A DNA stretch of 64,000 nt from the NCBI GenBank assembly GCA_030123525.1, contig CP126125.1, positions 3,224,001 through 3,288,000 of the forward strand, read 5' to 3'. The first letter of the stretch is position 1. Each line of letters opens with the position of its first letter. Position numbers and translations under genes: made by a program. This document shows positions 44,270-53,094 of this stretch, in pieces. This DNA comes from ELB16-189 sp018266435 (GTDB taxonomy: Bacteria; Bacteroidota; Bacteroidia; Cytophagales; Cyclobacteriaceae). The notes beneath the pieces were generated by a model. The model saw nothing but the letters and a program-made list of their open reading frames with translations. It made no database searches and had not been told where the DNA came from.

Positions 44270-44791
44270 CTATCGCCCAAAATCATCTTGCACCCGCACG
44301 ATGTCATTTTCATCTGAAGGGTGACTGGCATCAGTGTGCTGCCAAATTTCAGCAATCATTCCCCAGCCTTCGGGCAAACCTACTAAACGATGGCGCTCGC
44401 CTTGTTTTAGATGAATAACTTCATTCAAGGCCAGTTTTTTTAATTCACCTTGTCGGTCTGTAGTACTGGTTACCACACCGGCTACACCGGCTATCAATTT
44501 CCAAATCTCCGCACGCCTGTGGTGGTATTGCCAACTCAACCGCTGGCCGGGAGCAACAATCAAAATTTTAGGGCTCAACTTACCTGATATGGTAAGGTCT
44601 TCTTTTTTCAAATGAGAAAAATACAACTGAATAAATTTTTCTGCCTGTGTTTCATCCAATACAAAAAATCCTCCCCAAGGGCGAGTGAAGTCGTGAGAAG
44701 CGATATTCAGCCCTATTTCATCTAAATACTTCTCTACCGCTTTTTTTACTTCTTCTTTAGAGGCATCTTTAGTCAAATTCACATTTATCAT
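44270..44791 (-). CDS. Cupin protein resembling the C-terminal domain of type II phosphomannose isomerase
   Basis: This is a 173-residue single-cupin protein. It reads RPWGGFFVLDE near residue 40, then ILIVAPGQRLSWQYHHRRAE and GERHRLVGLPEGWGMIAEIW, followed by DENDIVRVQDDFGR. These match the mannose-6-phosphate isomerase type II cupin with its His metal sites. The guanylyltransferase half is absent, so it may isomerise a sugar phosphate alone. Its start overlaps the stop of the alpha/beta hydrolase by one base. Confidence 0.8.
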   Translation of the reverse strand: MINVNLTKDASKEEVKKAVEKYLDEIGLNIASHDFTRPWGGFFVLDETQAEKFIQLYFSHLKKEDLTISGKLSPKILIVAPGQRLSWQYHHRRAEIWKLIAGVAGVVTSTTDRQGELKKLALNEVIHLKQGERHRLVGLPEGWGMIAEIWQHTDASHPSDENDIVRVQDDFGR

Positions 44792-45720
44792 TACTGAGTT
44801 TTTAAAAATGAAATAATTTTCTGATTAACAATCGTTGGTTTTTCCAAGTGTGGAAGATGACCTGCATCTTCTACAGCCAATAAATCTACGTTTAGTTTTT
44901 GTCTTAGTGAGTCGCTGTAATCAAACGTCACGATTTTATCATCCTTGCCCCAGATCAATAACACTTTCTTATGAAACGAATCAAGCTGGGTGTAGTTGGC
45001 AATAATGGTCTGCCTGGGATAGTTTTTAATGGTAGAGATCAATGCATGACGAAAACCCTTAAACTTCATCTGTGGTTTGTATTTACTCGCCCAGTTTGGA
45101 AATAATTCCGGGTGTTTAAAATTTGTGAGTTGGTCATCTGCCATCGCATAGGCCTTAATAGCCATTGTATAGTTCATTACCGCCTCGGGTGTGCCTTGAT
45201 TGGGGAACCGGTAAACCGGATCAATAAAAATTATTTTATCAATAAGTTGTGGGTAATGCGTAACAAAATCACTCACAATGGCTCCACCAAACGAAAGGCC
45301 GGCAATATGAAAAGGAGTCTTCACTTTTAAGACCTCGAGCAATTCTACCAACTGCTTCCGGTAAAATAGCGGACTGTAAATAGCATTCGGTTTATCAGAA
45401 AGCCCGCGGCCAAATTCATCGTAACGTATCACCCGAAAGCCGCGATGCACCAAACTATCAAATGTGCCGTCCCAGATATAGTAAGGCACACTGAAACCGT
45501 GAATAAGAACTATTGTTTTAGCTGTGTCGGGCCCGGCAGCTTCGTAATGTGTAATTCCGTCTGTCAACTTTACAAAACTCCCGCCTGCATTTTTGCGGTC
45601 ATTTTCGCTAATCGTTTTTGTCTCCGCATTTTTCAAAACATAAAGTCCATAAAAACCAATCAGCACCAATGCCAGCAGCAAGAGCAAAACGTAAATTATT
45701 TTCTTTGATCGCTTCATCAC
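44791..45720 (-). CDS. Membrane-anchored alpha/beta hydrolase
   Basis: This 309-residue protein has an N-terminal membrane anchor (8-28). The hydrolase domain shows HGFSVPYYIWD (oxyanion), the nucleophile Ser in AGLSFGG, the acid in WGKDDKIV and the His in DAGHLPHLEKP. It belongs to the broad family of Bacteroidota hydrolases with a single anchor, substrate unknown. It is 4 bases after the PD40 gene and overlaps the cupin, forming a three-gene operon. Confidence 0.85.
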   Translation of the reverse strand: MMKRSKKIIYVLLLLLALVLIGFYGLYVLKNAETKTISENDRKNAGGSFVKLTDGITHYEAAGPDTAKTIVLIHGFSVPYYIWDGTFDSLVHRGFRVIRYDEFGRGLSDKPNAIYSPLFYRKQLVELLEVLKVKTPFHIAGLSFGGAIVSDFVTHYPQLIDKIIFIDPVYRFPNQGTPEAVMNYTMAIKAYAMADDQLTNFKHPELFPNWASKYKPQMKFKGFRHALISTIKNYPRQTIIANYTQLDSFHKKVLLIWGKDDKIVTFDYSDSLRQKLNVDLLAVEDAGHLPHLEKPTIVNQKIISFLKTQ

Positions 45721-45724
45721 AGAT

Positions 45725-46819
45725 TCAATCTACCCAATCGGCTACGAACAAATTTGTATTGTGTGTTCCTCCATTGTTACGGTTCGAAGAAAAAACAATT
45801 TTTTTTCCATCGGGAGAAAACATCGGGAATGAATCAAACACCGTATCGTGCGAAATCTGTTCGAGTGCCGATCCGTCTTCGTTGATCATAAATAAATTGA
45901 ACTGAAAACCGCGCTTGCCTTTGTGATTGGAACTGAAAATGATTTTCTTGCCTGAAGGGTGATAGAATGGAGCCCAGTTGGCTTTGCCCAGGTGTGTTAC
46001 TTGTTTCAGGTCAGAACCGTCCACATTGCATACAAAAATTTCCATCGATGTGGGGGCTACTAAGCCTTGTTTCAGGTTCTCCACATATTCTTTTTTCTCT
46101 TCATCGGTAGTGAATCGCGAAGCGCGAAAAACAATTTTTGTACCGTCAGGAGAAAAGAAAGCGCCACCATCATAACCCAACTCGTGGGTAATTTGTTTTA
46201 CATTCTTTCCGTTCATGTCCATGGTGTAAAGGTCAAGGTCGCCATGGCGCATAGATGTAAACACTATTTTATCTTTCTTCGGAGAAATGGTGGCTTCGGC
46301 ATCATAACCGGGTGAGTTGGTCAATTGCTTAATTATTTTTCCGTTTAAGTCGGCCACGAAAATATCGTATGAGTCATAGATCGGCCACAAGTATTTTCCA
46401 CCCGGTTTACGTTCTACCTCTCGTGGGCATTCCTTTCCGCCCAGGTGAGTAGAGGCATACAAAATTGATTTTCCGTCAGGCATAAAAAAAGCACAAGTGG
46501 TGCGGCCATCACCAGTGCTCACCCTCTTCGGTTTTTCGCCATGGCTCAAGTCCATTCCTGTTACAGGCATATAAAAAATCTGGTCGCATTGTAATCCCCA
46601 GGCACTGTTGTTTGATTGAAAGCATACATTCTTTCCGTCAAAACTCCAGTACGCTTCGGCATTGTCGGCACCAAACGTGAGTTGGCGTATATTTTTAAAA
46701 TGCTTTTCGTGAGCATAATGAACAGAGTCATTTCCCCCGGTTTCAGGGTTTTGCTTTTTTCTTGAAAAAAAGAGAAAAAATGGAGCCGAAAGAAGAAGTA
46801 AGAATAGTGCTTTTTTCAT
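45725..46819 (-). CDS. PD40 (TolB-like) beta-propeller protein, exported
   Basis: This is a 364-residue protein with an N-terminal hydrophobic leader (MKKALFLLLLSAPFFLFF). PD40 blades follow: YWSFDGKNVCFQSN, FFSPDGTKIVFRASR, FYHPSGKKIIFSSN and MFSPDGKKIVFSSN. It resembles TolB propellers that bind lipoproteins or TonB partners, but lacks the TolB N-terminal domain. It is the first gene of a three-gene unit with a hydrolase and a cupin. Confidence 0.85.
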   Translation of the reverse strand: MKKALFLLLLSAPFFLFFSRKKQNPETGGNDSVHYAHEKHFKNIRQLTFGADNAEAYWSFDGKNVCFQSNNSAWGLQCDQIFYMPVTGMDLSHGEKPKRVSTGDGRTTCAFFMPDGKSILYASTHLGGKECPREVERKPGGKYLWPIYDSYDIFVADLNGKIIKQLTNSPGYDAEATISPKKDKIVFTSMRHGDLDLYTMDMNGKNVKQITHELGYDGGAFFSPDGTKIVFRASRFTTDEEKKEYVENLKQGLVAPTSMEIFVCNVDGSDLKQVTHLGKANWAPFYHPSGKKIIFSSNHKGKRGFQFNLFMINEDGSALEQISHDTVFDSFPMFSPDGKKIVFSSNRNNGGTHNTNLFVADWVD

Positions 46820-46908
46820 TGAGCAATTGATTTAAACCATACAACCTACGAGATGAACCTCGAAAGTACTAAAGAATGTAGTTGTAAAAAAATAGAGAAA
46901 TCAGAATC

Positions 46909-48582
46909 CTACTTTTTTTCTTCTTCCTCTTTCAATGCCCTGCGCAAAATTTTACCCACATTGGTTTTGGGTAACTCGGTGCGAAACACAAAATATTTAG
47001 GCACTTTATAATTGGTCATGTTTTCGTGGCAATAGGTTTTGAGTTCTTCTTCGGTAAGGCTTTGATCTTTTTTAACGATAAAAGCCTTGATCACTTCACC
47101 TGACCTAGCATCGGGCACTCCAATGGCCGCCACCTCCAGTACTTTGGGGTTCAGGGCAATGACGTTTTCAATTTCATTAGGAAAAACATTAAAGCCGCTT
47201 ACTTTGATCATGTCTTTTTTACGATCCACAATTTTAAAAAAGCCGTCTTCATCCATAAAACCAATATCGCTTGTTTTAAACCATTCGTTGTGATAGAAAA
47301 CACCGGCATTGTCTTTTTGCCAATAACCGCGCATGACCTGTGGTCCACGCGCACAAATTTCTCCGGTTTCACCTTGTGACAGTTGATTGCCCTGGTCATC
47401 AAAAATGGCTACTTCGGTGCTGGGCATTGGCAAGCCGATGGTGCCGCGTTTTTCTTTTCCGTTTAGCGGGTTACAACAGAGTACAGGCGAAGTTTCACTT
47501 AACCCGTACCCTTCTACGAGCGGGCTTTTGGTTACTTCTTGCCATTGCATAGCCACGGCATCTTGCACGGCCATGCCTCCGCCCACCGCTCCTTTCAAAT
47601 GAGAGAAGTCAAGTGTTTTGAAGAGCGGGTGATTGAGCATTCCGTTGAACAATGTGTTTACGCCCAAAATAATGGAGAATTTATACTTGCTGAGTTCTTT
47701 CACAAACCCTTGCATATCGCGTGGGTTAGTGATAAGAATGTTTCGCAACCCCTTGTGGAACATGAGGGTGAGGTTTACTGAGAGAGCGAAAATATGATAC
47801 ATAGGCAATGCGGTGATGACAATCTCCTGCTCTTTCTCGGTAAGCAAAGGCAGAAACCAATAAGTAATCATTTCGTTGTGAGCCACCAAATTTCTATGCG
47901 AAAGTTGTGCGCCTTTGGGCACACCGGTTGTTCCTCCGGTGTATTGAAGCACGGCTAAATCTTCCAATTCAATATTGGGTTTATCCAATGTATAGCGGGC
48001 ACCTTCTTTCATTACCGCATTGAATGAAATAGCATGTGGCAGGTTGTATCGGGGCACCAATTTTTTCACGTACTTCACCACAAAGTTCACCAGCCATCCT
48101 TTCAGTCCACCTACCAGGTCACCCATCTCTGTAATGATGTAATGCTTGGCAGGAATTTTGTCAGCAATTGATTCCAGATTGTGTGCAAAGTTGGCTACAA
48201 TCACCAACGCTGAAATACCGGCATCTTTAAACTGGTGCTCCATTTCGCGAGCTGTATAAAGCGGGTTGGTATTCACCACGATCAGACCGGCTTTCAATGC
48301 ACCTATAAAAGCGACCGGAAACTGCAGCAGGTTGGGCATCTGAATGGCGATACGGTCTCCTTTTTTCAAACCCAGTTTTTTTTGAAGGTATGCAGCAAAA
48401 TGAGTGGACAACTCATCCACTTCTCGGTATGTCAACTTGCCGCCCAAATTTTCGTATGCAATCAACGAGGCGTATTTCTTTGACGCTTTTTCAAATAAAT
48501 CAACCAGCGAAGTAAAAGGAAGCGAACCTATTTCATGCGGGATGCCAGGCGGGTAACTCTTAAACCAGAGGAAGTCTTTCAT
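46909..48582 (-). CDS. fadD: Long-chain-fatty-acid--CoA ligase (AMP-forming)
   Basis: This is a 557-residue adenylate-forming enzyme. The AMP-binding P-loop is YTGGTTGVPKGA, followed by the GYGLSETSPV motif, FKTSDIGFMDEDGFFKIVDRKKDMIKVSG, and the C-terminal catalytic Lys in TNVGKILRR. This is the FadD group, which activates fatty acids to acyl-CoA through an acyl-AMP. It stands alone; the divergent paaD is 629 bases away. Confidence 0.93.
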   Translation of the reverse strand: MKDFLWFKSYPPGIPHEIGSLPFTSLVDLFEKASKKYASLIAYENLGGKLTYREVDELSTHFAAYLQKKLGLKKGDRIAIQMPNLLQFPVAFIGALKAGLIVVNTNPLYTAREMEHQFKDAGISALVIVANFAHNLESIADKIPAKHYIITEMGDLVGGLKGWLVNFVVKYVKKLVPRYNLPHAISFNAVMKEGARYTLDKPNIELEDLAVLQYTGGTTGVPKGAQLSHRNLVAHNEMITYWFLPLLTEKEQEIVITALPMYHIFALSVNLTLMFHKGLRNILITNPRDMQGFVKELSKYKFSIILGVNTLFNGMLNHPLFKTLDFSHLKGAVGGGMAVQDAVAMQWQEVTKSPLVEGYGLSETSPVLCCNPLNGKEKRGTIGLPMPSTEVAIFDDQGNQLSQGETGEICARGPQVMRGYWQKDNAGVFYHNEWFKTSDIGFMDEDGFFKIVDRKKDMIKVSGFNVFPNEIENVIALNPKVLEVAAIGVPDARSGEVIKAFIVKKDQSLTEEELKTYCHENMTNYKVPKYFVFRTELPKTNVGKILRRALKEEEEKK

Positions 48583-48778
48583 AACAATTTAATATGCAGT
48601 TACAAGTAGTAAAAAAAAACAAGCATTCGCAAGAAGATTGATAGCACGATTAGTTGTTTACAAATCAGTTAACAGACCGTATCCCGTAAGGCAGTAACAT
48701 ACTTTTGAAACTAATGTCAGTCGTTGAATACATTTCACTTTACTTTTTACTTTGATGAGTTATCCTACATACAATAAT

Positions 48779-48810
48779 GAATTAAAGAATAAATTAAAGA
48801 ATAAATTAAA
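48779..48810. repeat. Short AT-rich tandem repeat
   Basis: The 12-mer GAATAAATTAAA occurs twice in direct order (48787-48798 and 48799-48810), with partial copies on both sides. It is probably slippage in AT-rich spacer. Confidence 0.7.
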
Positions 48811-49123
48811 AAATAATTGAGTGAACAAATGATAATGCCCTCAGCAATTTTCTCTTATGTGTTTGGCAGCACCTTTACCCAAATTCCGGTGGCCACGGTA
48901 ATGAGCACCGTAGTCAATTTGTTCAGCAGCGTTGTTGCGCCTGTGATCAGGCTGCCATCTGCTTTAATGAGTAAGAGTGCTTCAGCAAAAGATGAATTAT
49001 CTTCACCATAACCCGGTAAGGGGCAGGTTTTGTAAAAAAGAAGAGGGTTGTGCTTACAGCCGTGCCGCACTTTATTATTGAGAAAAGAAAAAAAGGGGGT
49101 AGAGATTGAGTTGGTTTGAAAAA

Positions 49124-49152
49124 GGCACAAGACTGCCTGCAAGGCTTGTGCC
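49124..49152. repeat. Inverted repeat GGCACAAG...CTTGTGCC upstream of the paaD promoter
   Basis: A perfect 8-bp inverted repeat with 13 bases between the arms, of which CCT/AGG can pair further. On the minus strand a T-run follows, so it could terminate antisense transcription. Its place just upstream of the -33 region (49157) also allows an operator role. Confidence 0.5.
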
Positions 49153-49156
49153 AGTC

Positions 49157-49187
49157 TGTGGGTGATGTTATTGATTTCGTACTTTTG
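49157..49187 (+). promoter_or_regulatory. Promoter (TGTG-N19-TACTTTTG) for paaD
   Basis: The -7 element TACTTTTG (49180-49187) is a perfect match, with TGTG exactly 19 bases upstream. The predicted transcript starts near 49193, about 19 bases before the ATG. Confidence 0.55.
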
Positions 49188-49211
49188 TAAGCGCACTTTG
49201 CGAGCAAGGCA

Positions 49212-49691
49212 ATGCTGACCGTACAACAAATCTATACATGGCTGGAGGAAGTGAAAGACCCGGAGATACCCGTGCTATCGCTGGTAGATTTGGGGGTAAT
49301 CACTTCGGTAACACTGGAAAACGATGTTGCAAAAATTGAAATGACCCCTACGTTTGTGGGTTGCCCGGCTATGGAGTATATGAAAGAAGAAGTAAAGTCC
49401 GTTTTAAAAAAAAACGGAGTACCGGATGTTGACGTACAAATTTCTTTTAAAAAAGCCTGGTCGTCAGACTGGATTTCTGAAAAAGGAAAAGCCGCGCTTA
49501 AAAAATTTGGCCTTGCTCCTCCTCCACCTACACAGGTTTTTACCGAGTTAGAATTGCTCGAAACAGTTCAATGCCCTCGGTGTGATAGCCTTAACACGGA
49601 ATTAAAAACTCCTTTCGGGCCCACACTCTGCCGCTCTATCTATTATTGCCACACTTGTAAAGAAGCTTTTGAACTATTTAAACCGATTTGA
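49212..49691 (+). CDS. paaD: Phenylacetyl-CoA epoxidase subunit PaaD
   Basis: This 159-residue protein has an N-terminal DUF59/MIP18 domain (1-~95: VKDPEIPVLSLVDLGVI, TPTFVGCPAMEYM) and a C-terminal zinc ribbon with CPRC and CHTC pairs. This is PaaD (PaaJ), which helps assemble the iron centre of the PaaABC(E) ring-epoxidase of phenylacetate breakdown. No other paa gene is in the window, so it is an orphan here. DUF59 proteins also serve in Fe-S assembly, and SufT-like duty is possible, but the zinc ribbon and length favour PaaD. Confidence 0.9.
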   Translation: MLTVQQIYTWLEEVKDPEIPVLSLVDLGVITSVTLENDVAKIEMTPTFVGCPAMEYMKEEVKSVLKKNGVPDVDVQISFKKAWSSDWISEKGKAALKKFGLAPPPPTQVFTELELLETVQCPRCDSLNTELKTPFGPTLCRSIYYCHTCKEAFELFKPI

Positions 49692-49750
49692 TTTTATAAC
49701 TAAACTTCTTCCGGCACAGTTGGTCTAACCTACACTCCTATTCCATAAAA

Positions 49751-50830
49751 ATGAAAAAAATAATATTGGCAATACTTCTCTTGAGTAGTTATGTTTCCTA
49801 TTCACAAGAAAAAACATTTATCAGAGAATACACTTACAAGGCCAGTGAAGCCGACAGTAAAGTTTCATGCCGCGCCATCGCCACCAGTGAATTACGAACA
49901 GAACTGCTAAACGAGCTCGGGGTATATGTAGAGAGTAACGACCTGCTATCGTCCAACGATGCCAAGGGAAAATTCTCACAAGACTTCAAAGAAAAAATTT
50001 CTACCATCACAGCCGGCATCACCAAGTTTGATATCCTGGATGAGAAGTGGGACGGCCAAACGTTTTGGATGAAAGCCTCAATAAAAGTAGATACCACCAG
50101 TTTGAAAGAATCACTCAAACGGATCAGCGAAGACCATCGAAAAATTCGCGAATTAAATGATATGAAACAGCGCCTCGATGAAGCTAACCAAAAACTGGCG
50201 CAACTGAGCCAACAACTACAACAGGAAAAAGAGGAGAATGCCAAAGCGGCTATTGCTGAAAAATACAATGACCAGGTAAATATCCTCAACGCTACTAATT
50301 TGATGTACAATGCCAAATCAAAATACGAAGCCAACGATTACCCGGGAGCAATTGAAGAGTTTAACAAAGTGGTATCGCTCGACTCTAAGTTTACGTTGGC
50401 TTATGCCTACCGCGGTCATGCTAAAGAAAGAACCGGAAATTATGTTTCGGCCATTGATGATTTCAGCCAAGCTATTGCACTTAATCCAGGTTTTGATGCT
50501 GCTTATGTTGATCGCGGTCTCGCTCGTATTTATTCACACGACTACAAGAATGCGGCAAGTGATTTCTCACAGGCCATTCGCATCAGCCCTGGTTATGCAC
50601 TTGCCTACGGTGGACGTGGTGAAGCATTGCTAAAAATGAAAGACTATCCATCAGCTTTACGCGATTTCGACAAAGCCATTCGCCTTGATTCAACCTATGC
50701 ACTCGCTTATTTTGGGCGAGGTATTGCCAAACAAGCCACAGGCCAAAAAGGAGCCTGTGCAGACTGGAACCGCTCTGCCCAACTGGGCAACCGTCAAGCG
50801 TATGAGTTTATGAAATTGCACTGTAAATGA
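49751..50830 (+). CDS. Secreted coiled-coil/TPR protein
   Basis: This 359-residue protein has a signal peptide (1-18, ending VSYS/QE). Residues 25-120 form an LPP20/flagellar-assembly-like domain (TSELRTELLNELGVYVES). A coiled coil follows at 120-170 (KQRLDEANQKLAQLSQQLQQ), and then four TPR units (for example AYAYRGHAKERTGNYVSAID). It ends in a SEL1-like CADWNRSAQLGN segment. Such proteins are periplasmic scaffolds, and the function is unknown. It faces the DEAD-box gene. Confidence 0.82.
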   Translation: MKKIILAILLLSSYVSYSQEKTFIREYTYKASEADSKVSCRAIATSELRTELLNELGVYVESNDLLSSNDAKGKFSQDFKEKISTITAGITKFDILDEKWDGQTFWMKASIKVDTTSLKESLKRISEDHRKIRELNDMKQRLDEANQKLAQLSQQLQQEKEENAKAAIAEKYNDQVNILNATNLMYNAKSKYEANDYPGAIEEFNKVVSLDSKFTLAYAYRGHAKERTGNYVSAIDDFSQAIALNPGFDAAYVDRGLARIYSHDYKNAASDFSQAIRISPGYALAYGGRGEALLKMKDYPSALRDFDKAIRLDSTYALAYFGRGIAKQATGQKGACADWNRSAQLGNRQAYEFMKLHCK

Positions 50831-50851
50831 TGTTCGATTCCAATACCTGAA

Positions 50852-50883
50852 CAAAAAAAAGACGGCCGAGTTTTCAGCCGTCT
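50852..50883 (-). terminator. Terminator of the DEAD-box helicase gene
   Basis: AGACGGC (50883-50877 on the minus strand) pairs with GCCGTCT (50866-50860) around a 10-base loop. Eight consecutive T follow on the minus strand, giving a strong terminator for the helicase. On the plus strand the U-run is weaker. Confidence 0.85.
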
Positions 50884-50913
50884 GTTGATTTGGTAGTCAC
50901 TGATCAGTGACCG

Positions 50914-52704
50914 TTAATATCTTTTCGGCTTTCTCTTTCCCCCCCACGAATCTTCCCTTCTGTTGCCCGAAAAACTCCTTCTTCTTCCGCCACCGCTTCT
51001 TCCGCCTCTGTCTCCCCCGCGATCTCCACGATCTCCACGATCCCTGCGATCTCCCCGATCTCCGCTACGCTCGCGTCTTTCCGGGCGGTCTCCGCTCATT
51101 TCCAGGCGTACTTTTCGGCCACGTACTTCCACGCCATCAAAACCCTGCATAATCTGGTCGGCCATACCTTTTTCTACTTCAAAGAAAGAGTAGGCACCTT
51201 TCAAATCAATTTTTCCAATTTTGGTTTTATCGGTTTCACCATAGTCGCAGATCAAGCCGAGCAAACTGCCTTTATCGAGGCCGTCCATTTTGCCGATGTT
51301 GATGAAAATGCGGTCACCGGTAGAATAGGCCGGCTCCATGCCATCTTCGTCAAAAAATCTTTTGCGTTCAGACCGGTCTGATTTATTAAGGTCGCGTGCA
51401 TCGCGGTAGTATTCCAAAAAGCGATTGAACTCAATCGATGCGAAACGTTTGATAATATCTTCTTTGCTGAAATCTTTCAGTTCATGATATACCTCAGGCA
51501 AGAACGAATCAATTTCTTCTTCGCTAACTTCTACGGTCCGCACTTTCTGCGCCAGGTCCATCATTTTTTGCTGGCACACTTCATCTCCGCTTGGAACGGG
51601 TACTTGCGTGAATTTTCGTTTGATACTTTTTTCAACCTGGTAGATACGACCCATTTCTTTTTTAGAAACAATAGCCAGTGAAATTCCCTTTTTCCCGGCA
51701 CGGGCCGTTCTTCCGCTCCGGTGGGTGTAAAACTCCATCTCATCGGGCATGTTCATGTGAATAACGTGTGTGATGTTGCTCACATCAATACCACGGGCAG
51801 CTACATCGGTCGCTACCAAAAGTTGAAGTGTCTTATTTTTAAAGCTCTTCATCACACGGTCGCGCTGGGCTTGGGTAAGATCACCATGAAGTGGGTCAGC
51901 ATTGTATCCGTCTTTAATCAAATGCTCGGCAATTTTCTGCGTATCCATTTTTGTGCGGCAAAAAACTACGGCAAAAATTCCGGGTGTATAGTCTACAAAG
52001 CGTTTCAGTGCCAGGTATTTGTCTCGGTCATCAACCAGTGCATATTGGTGGTCAATGTTTTCGTTACCTTGCTTCTGCCCTTCCATCGCAATCTCTTGCG
52101 GATTATTCATGTAATTGCTGGCAATGTCGCGTACCTCGCGCGGCATAGTAGCCGAAAATAACCACACATTTTTGGTGTCGGGGGTGGTGGAAAGAATTTC
52201 ATCTATGTCTTCCTTAAAGCCCATGTTCAACATCTCATCGGCTTCATCGAGCACGACAAATTTGATTTGGGTAAGGTCAACTACTTTTCTGGAGAGCAGA
52301 TCAATCAAGCGGCCGGGTGTGGCCACAATAACTTGAGCTCCGCGTTTTACTTTACGAATCTGGTCAGAAATGCTTGCCCCTCCGTAAACCGTAACAATGT
52401 TCAAGTCTTTAAATCCTTTTGCAAACCGCTCCAGATCATTGGTAATCTGCACGCTCAATTCACGGGTTGGGGCAACAATCAATGCTTGAGTGCTGCGGAT
52501 ATTGGCATCCACTAACTCTAACAAAGGAAGACCAAAGGCTGCTGTCTTGCCGGTGCCGGTTTGAGCTAAACCGACTAAGTCAGTATTTCCCTGAAGCAAA
52601 ACCGGAATTGCTTTTTCTTGTATGGGTGTTGGATTTTCAAAACCCATTTGGCGGATTACTTCCACCAGTTCCCCGGATAAGCCCAGGGCATCAAATGATT
52701 TCAT
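50914..52704 (-). CDS. DEAD-box RNA helicase, DeaD/CsdA-like
   Basis: This is a 596-residue helicase. Domain 1 has the Q motif FENPTPIQ, motif I AQTGTGKT, Ia PTREL, Ib TPGR, II DEAD and III SAT. Domain 2 has CRTK, ATDVAARGID and HRSGRTARAGK. After this come a linker, a DbpA-type RNA-binding domain (~455-530, INIGKMDGLDKGSLLGLI) and an Arg/Gly/Asp-rich tail (~535-596, RGDRGDRGGDRGG). Such helicases aid ribosome assembly and cold adaptation. Its leader has a strong hairpin, and a promoter element lies at 52797-52804. Confidence 0.95.
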   Translation of the reverse strand: MKSFDALGLSGELVEVIRQMGFENPTPIQEKAIPVLLQGNTDLVGLAQTGTGKTAAFGLPLLELVDANIRSTQALIVAPTRELSVQITNDLERFAKGFKDLNIVTVYGGASISDQIRKVKRGAQVIVATPGRLIDLLSRKVVDLTQIKFVVLDEADEMLNMGFKEDIDEILSTTPDTKNVWLFSATMPREVRDIASNYMNNPQEIAMEGQKQGNENIDHQYALVDDRDKYLALKRFVDYTPGIFAVVFCRTKMDTQKIAEHLIKDGYNADPLHGDLTQAQRDRVMKSFKNKTLQLLVATDVAARGIDVSNITHVIHMNMPDEMEFYTHRSGRTARAGKKGISLAIVSKKEMGRIYQVEKSIKRKFTQVPVPSGDEVCQQKMMDLAQKVRTVEVSEEEIDSFLPEVYHELKDFSKEDIIKRFASIEFNRFLEYYRDARDLNKSDRSERKRFFDEDGMEPAYSTGDRIFINIGKMDGLDKGSLLGLICDYGETDKTKIGKIDLKGAYSFFEVEKGMADQIMQGFDGVEVRGRKVRLEMSGDRPERRERSGDRGDRRDRGDRGDRGGDRGGRSGGGRRRSFSGNRREDSWGGKRKPKRY

Positions 52705-53094
52705 GTAGTAAATTTTTAAATTGCTGTACTATGAAATTTCCAGCAATTTGAAATGCCAAAGGGCGGACAAGCGTGGAGATTTCACTAAAACTTGCGCAAA
52801 GGTAAAACAATCGGACGAATCTGTTGCTATGCACTTGTCAGATTTGGGTAAATTGAATGATGAATAAAAAAACTAACTGCCTAACTGATCAAACACAAAA
52901 TATTTTATTTCATAAACCTATGCTCACCAAATAAAAGCAGATCATCATTGGCATAACAAATCAAATTATTATTGTTTTTCTTTGAAGTAAATTGAGCCCC
53001 ATGAGTTAAGTGAACCTACAATCTGTTGAAAAAAACTCAATACAGGCCTGATCGTTTTCATTTCTGCAAACCTTAAATCTAAACTGATTAATCA
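52705..53094. other. 390-base gap between the helicase and the serine hydrolase
   Basis: It holds the helicase leader with its hairpin and a perfect -7 element TACCTTTG on the minus strand at 52797-52804. Beyond that, nothing was recognised in the AT-rich remainder up to the serine hydrolase start at 53095. Confidence 0.6.
52718..52749 (-). promoter_or_regulatory. Hairpin in the DEAD-box helicase 5' leader
   Basis: AAATTGCTG and CAGCAATTT form a perfect 9-bp stem with a 14-base loop. On the minus strand it ends 14 bases before the helicase ATG, inside a leader of about 86 bases. A structure so near the start could limit initiation and be opened by the helicase itself or by a temperature shift. 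No function is shown by sequence alone. Confidence 0.5.

Larger units (their letters stand above)
48583..49211. other. 629-base non-coding stretch with promoter-like and hairpin elements
   Basis: No convincing gene was found. A perfect TACTTTTG element (plus strand) lies at 48700-48707. Around 48820-49080 the base composition becomes less AT-rich than ordinary spacer, and small hairpins appear: GCCTG-TGAT-CAGGC, ACGGT...ACCGT and GGTTGT-GCTT-ACAGCC. Short open frames exist on both strands (plus 48817-49011, minus 48855-49229), but neither has a family match and the minus frame overlaps the paaD start. A structured RNA or an eroded gene are possible. Confidence 0.35.

Noticed and set aside
48779..48810. 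AT-rich 12-base direct repeats as replication iterons or CRISPR
   Set aside because: Only two full copies, no spacers, no DnaA boxes and no replication gene nearby.
48817..49011. 64-codon frame on the plus strand starting with TTG
   Set aside because: Weak start, no homology and shared with a frame on the other strand. Kept only as part of the unexplained region.
48855..49229. 124-codon frame on the minus strand
   Set aside because: It overlaps the paaD promoter and start, has no signal or family match, and its start lies inside paaD. The last 60 codons look somewhat gene-like, but no start fits them.
50963..51193. Pro/Arg-rich frame opposite the helicase tail
   Set aside because: It is the antisense image of the Arg/Gly/Asp-rich repeats in the helicase C-terminus.
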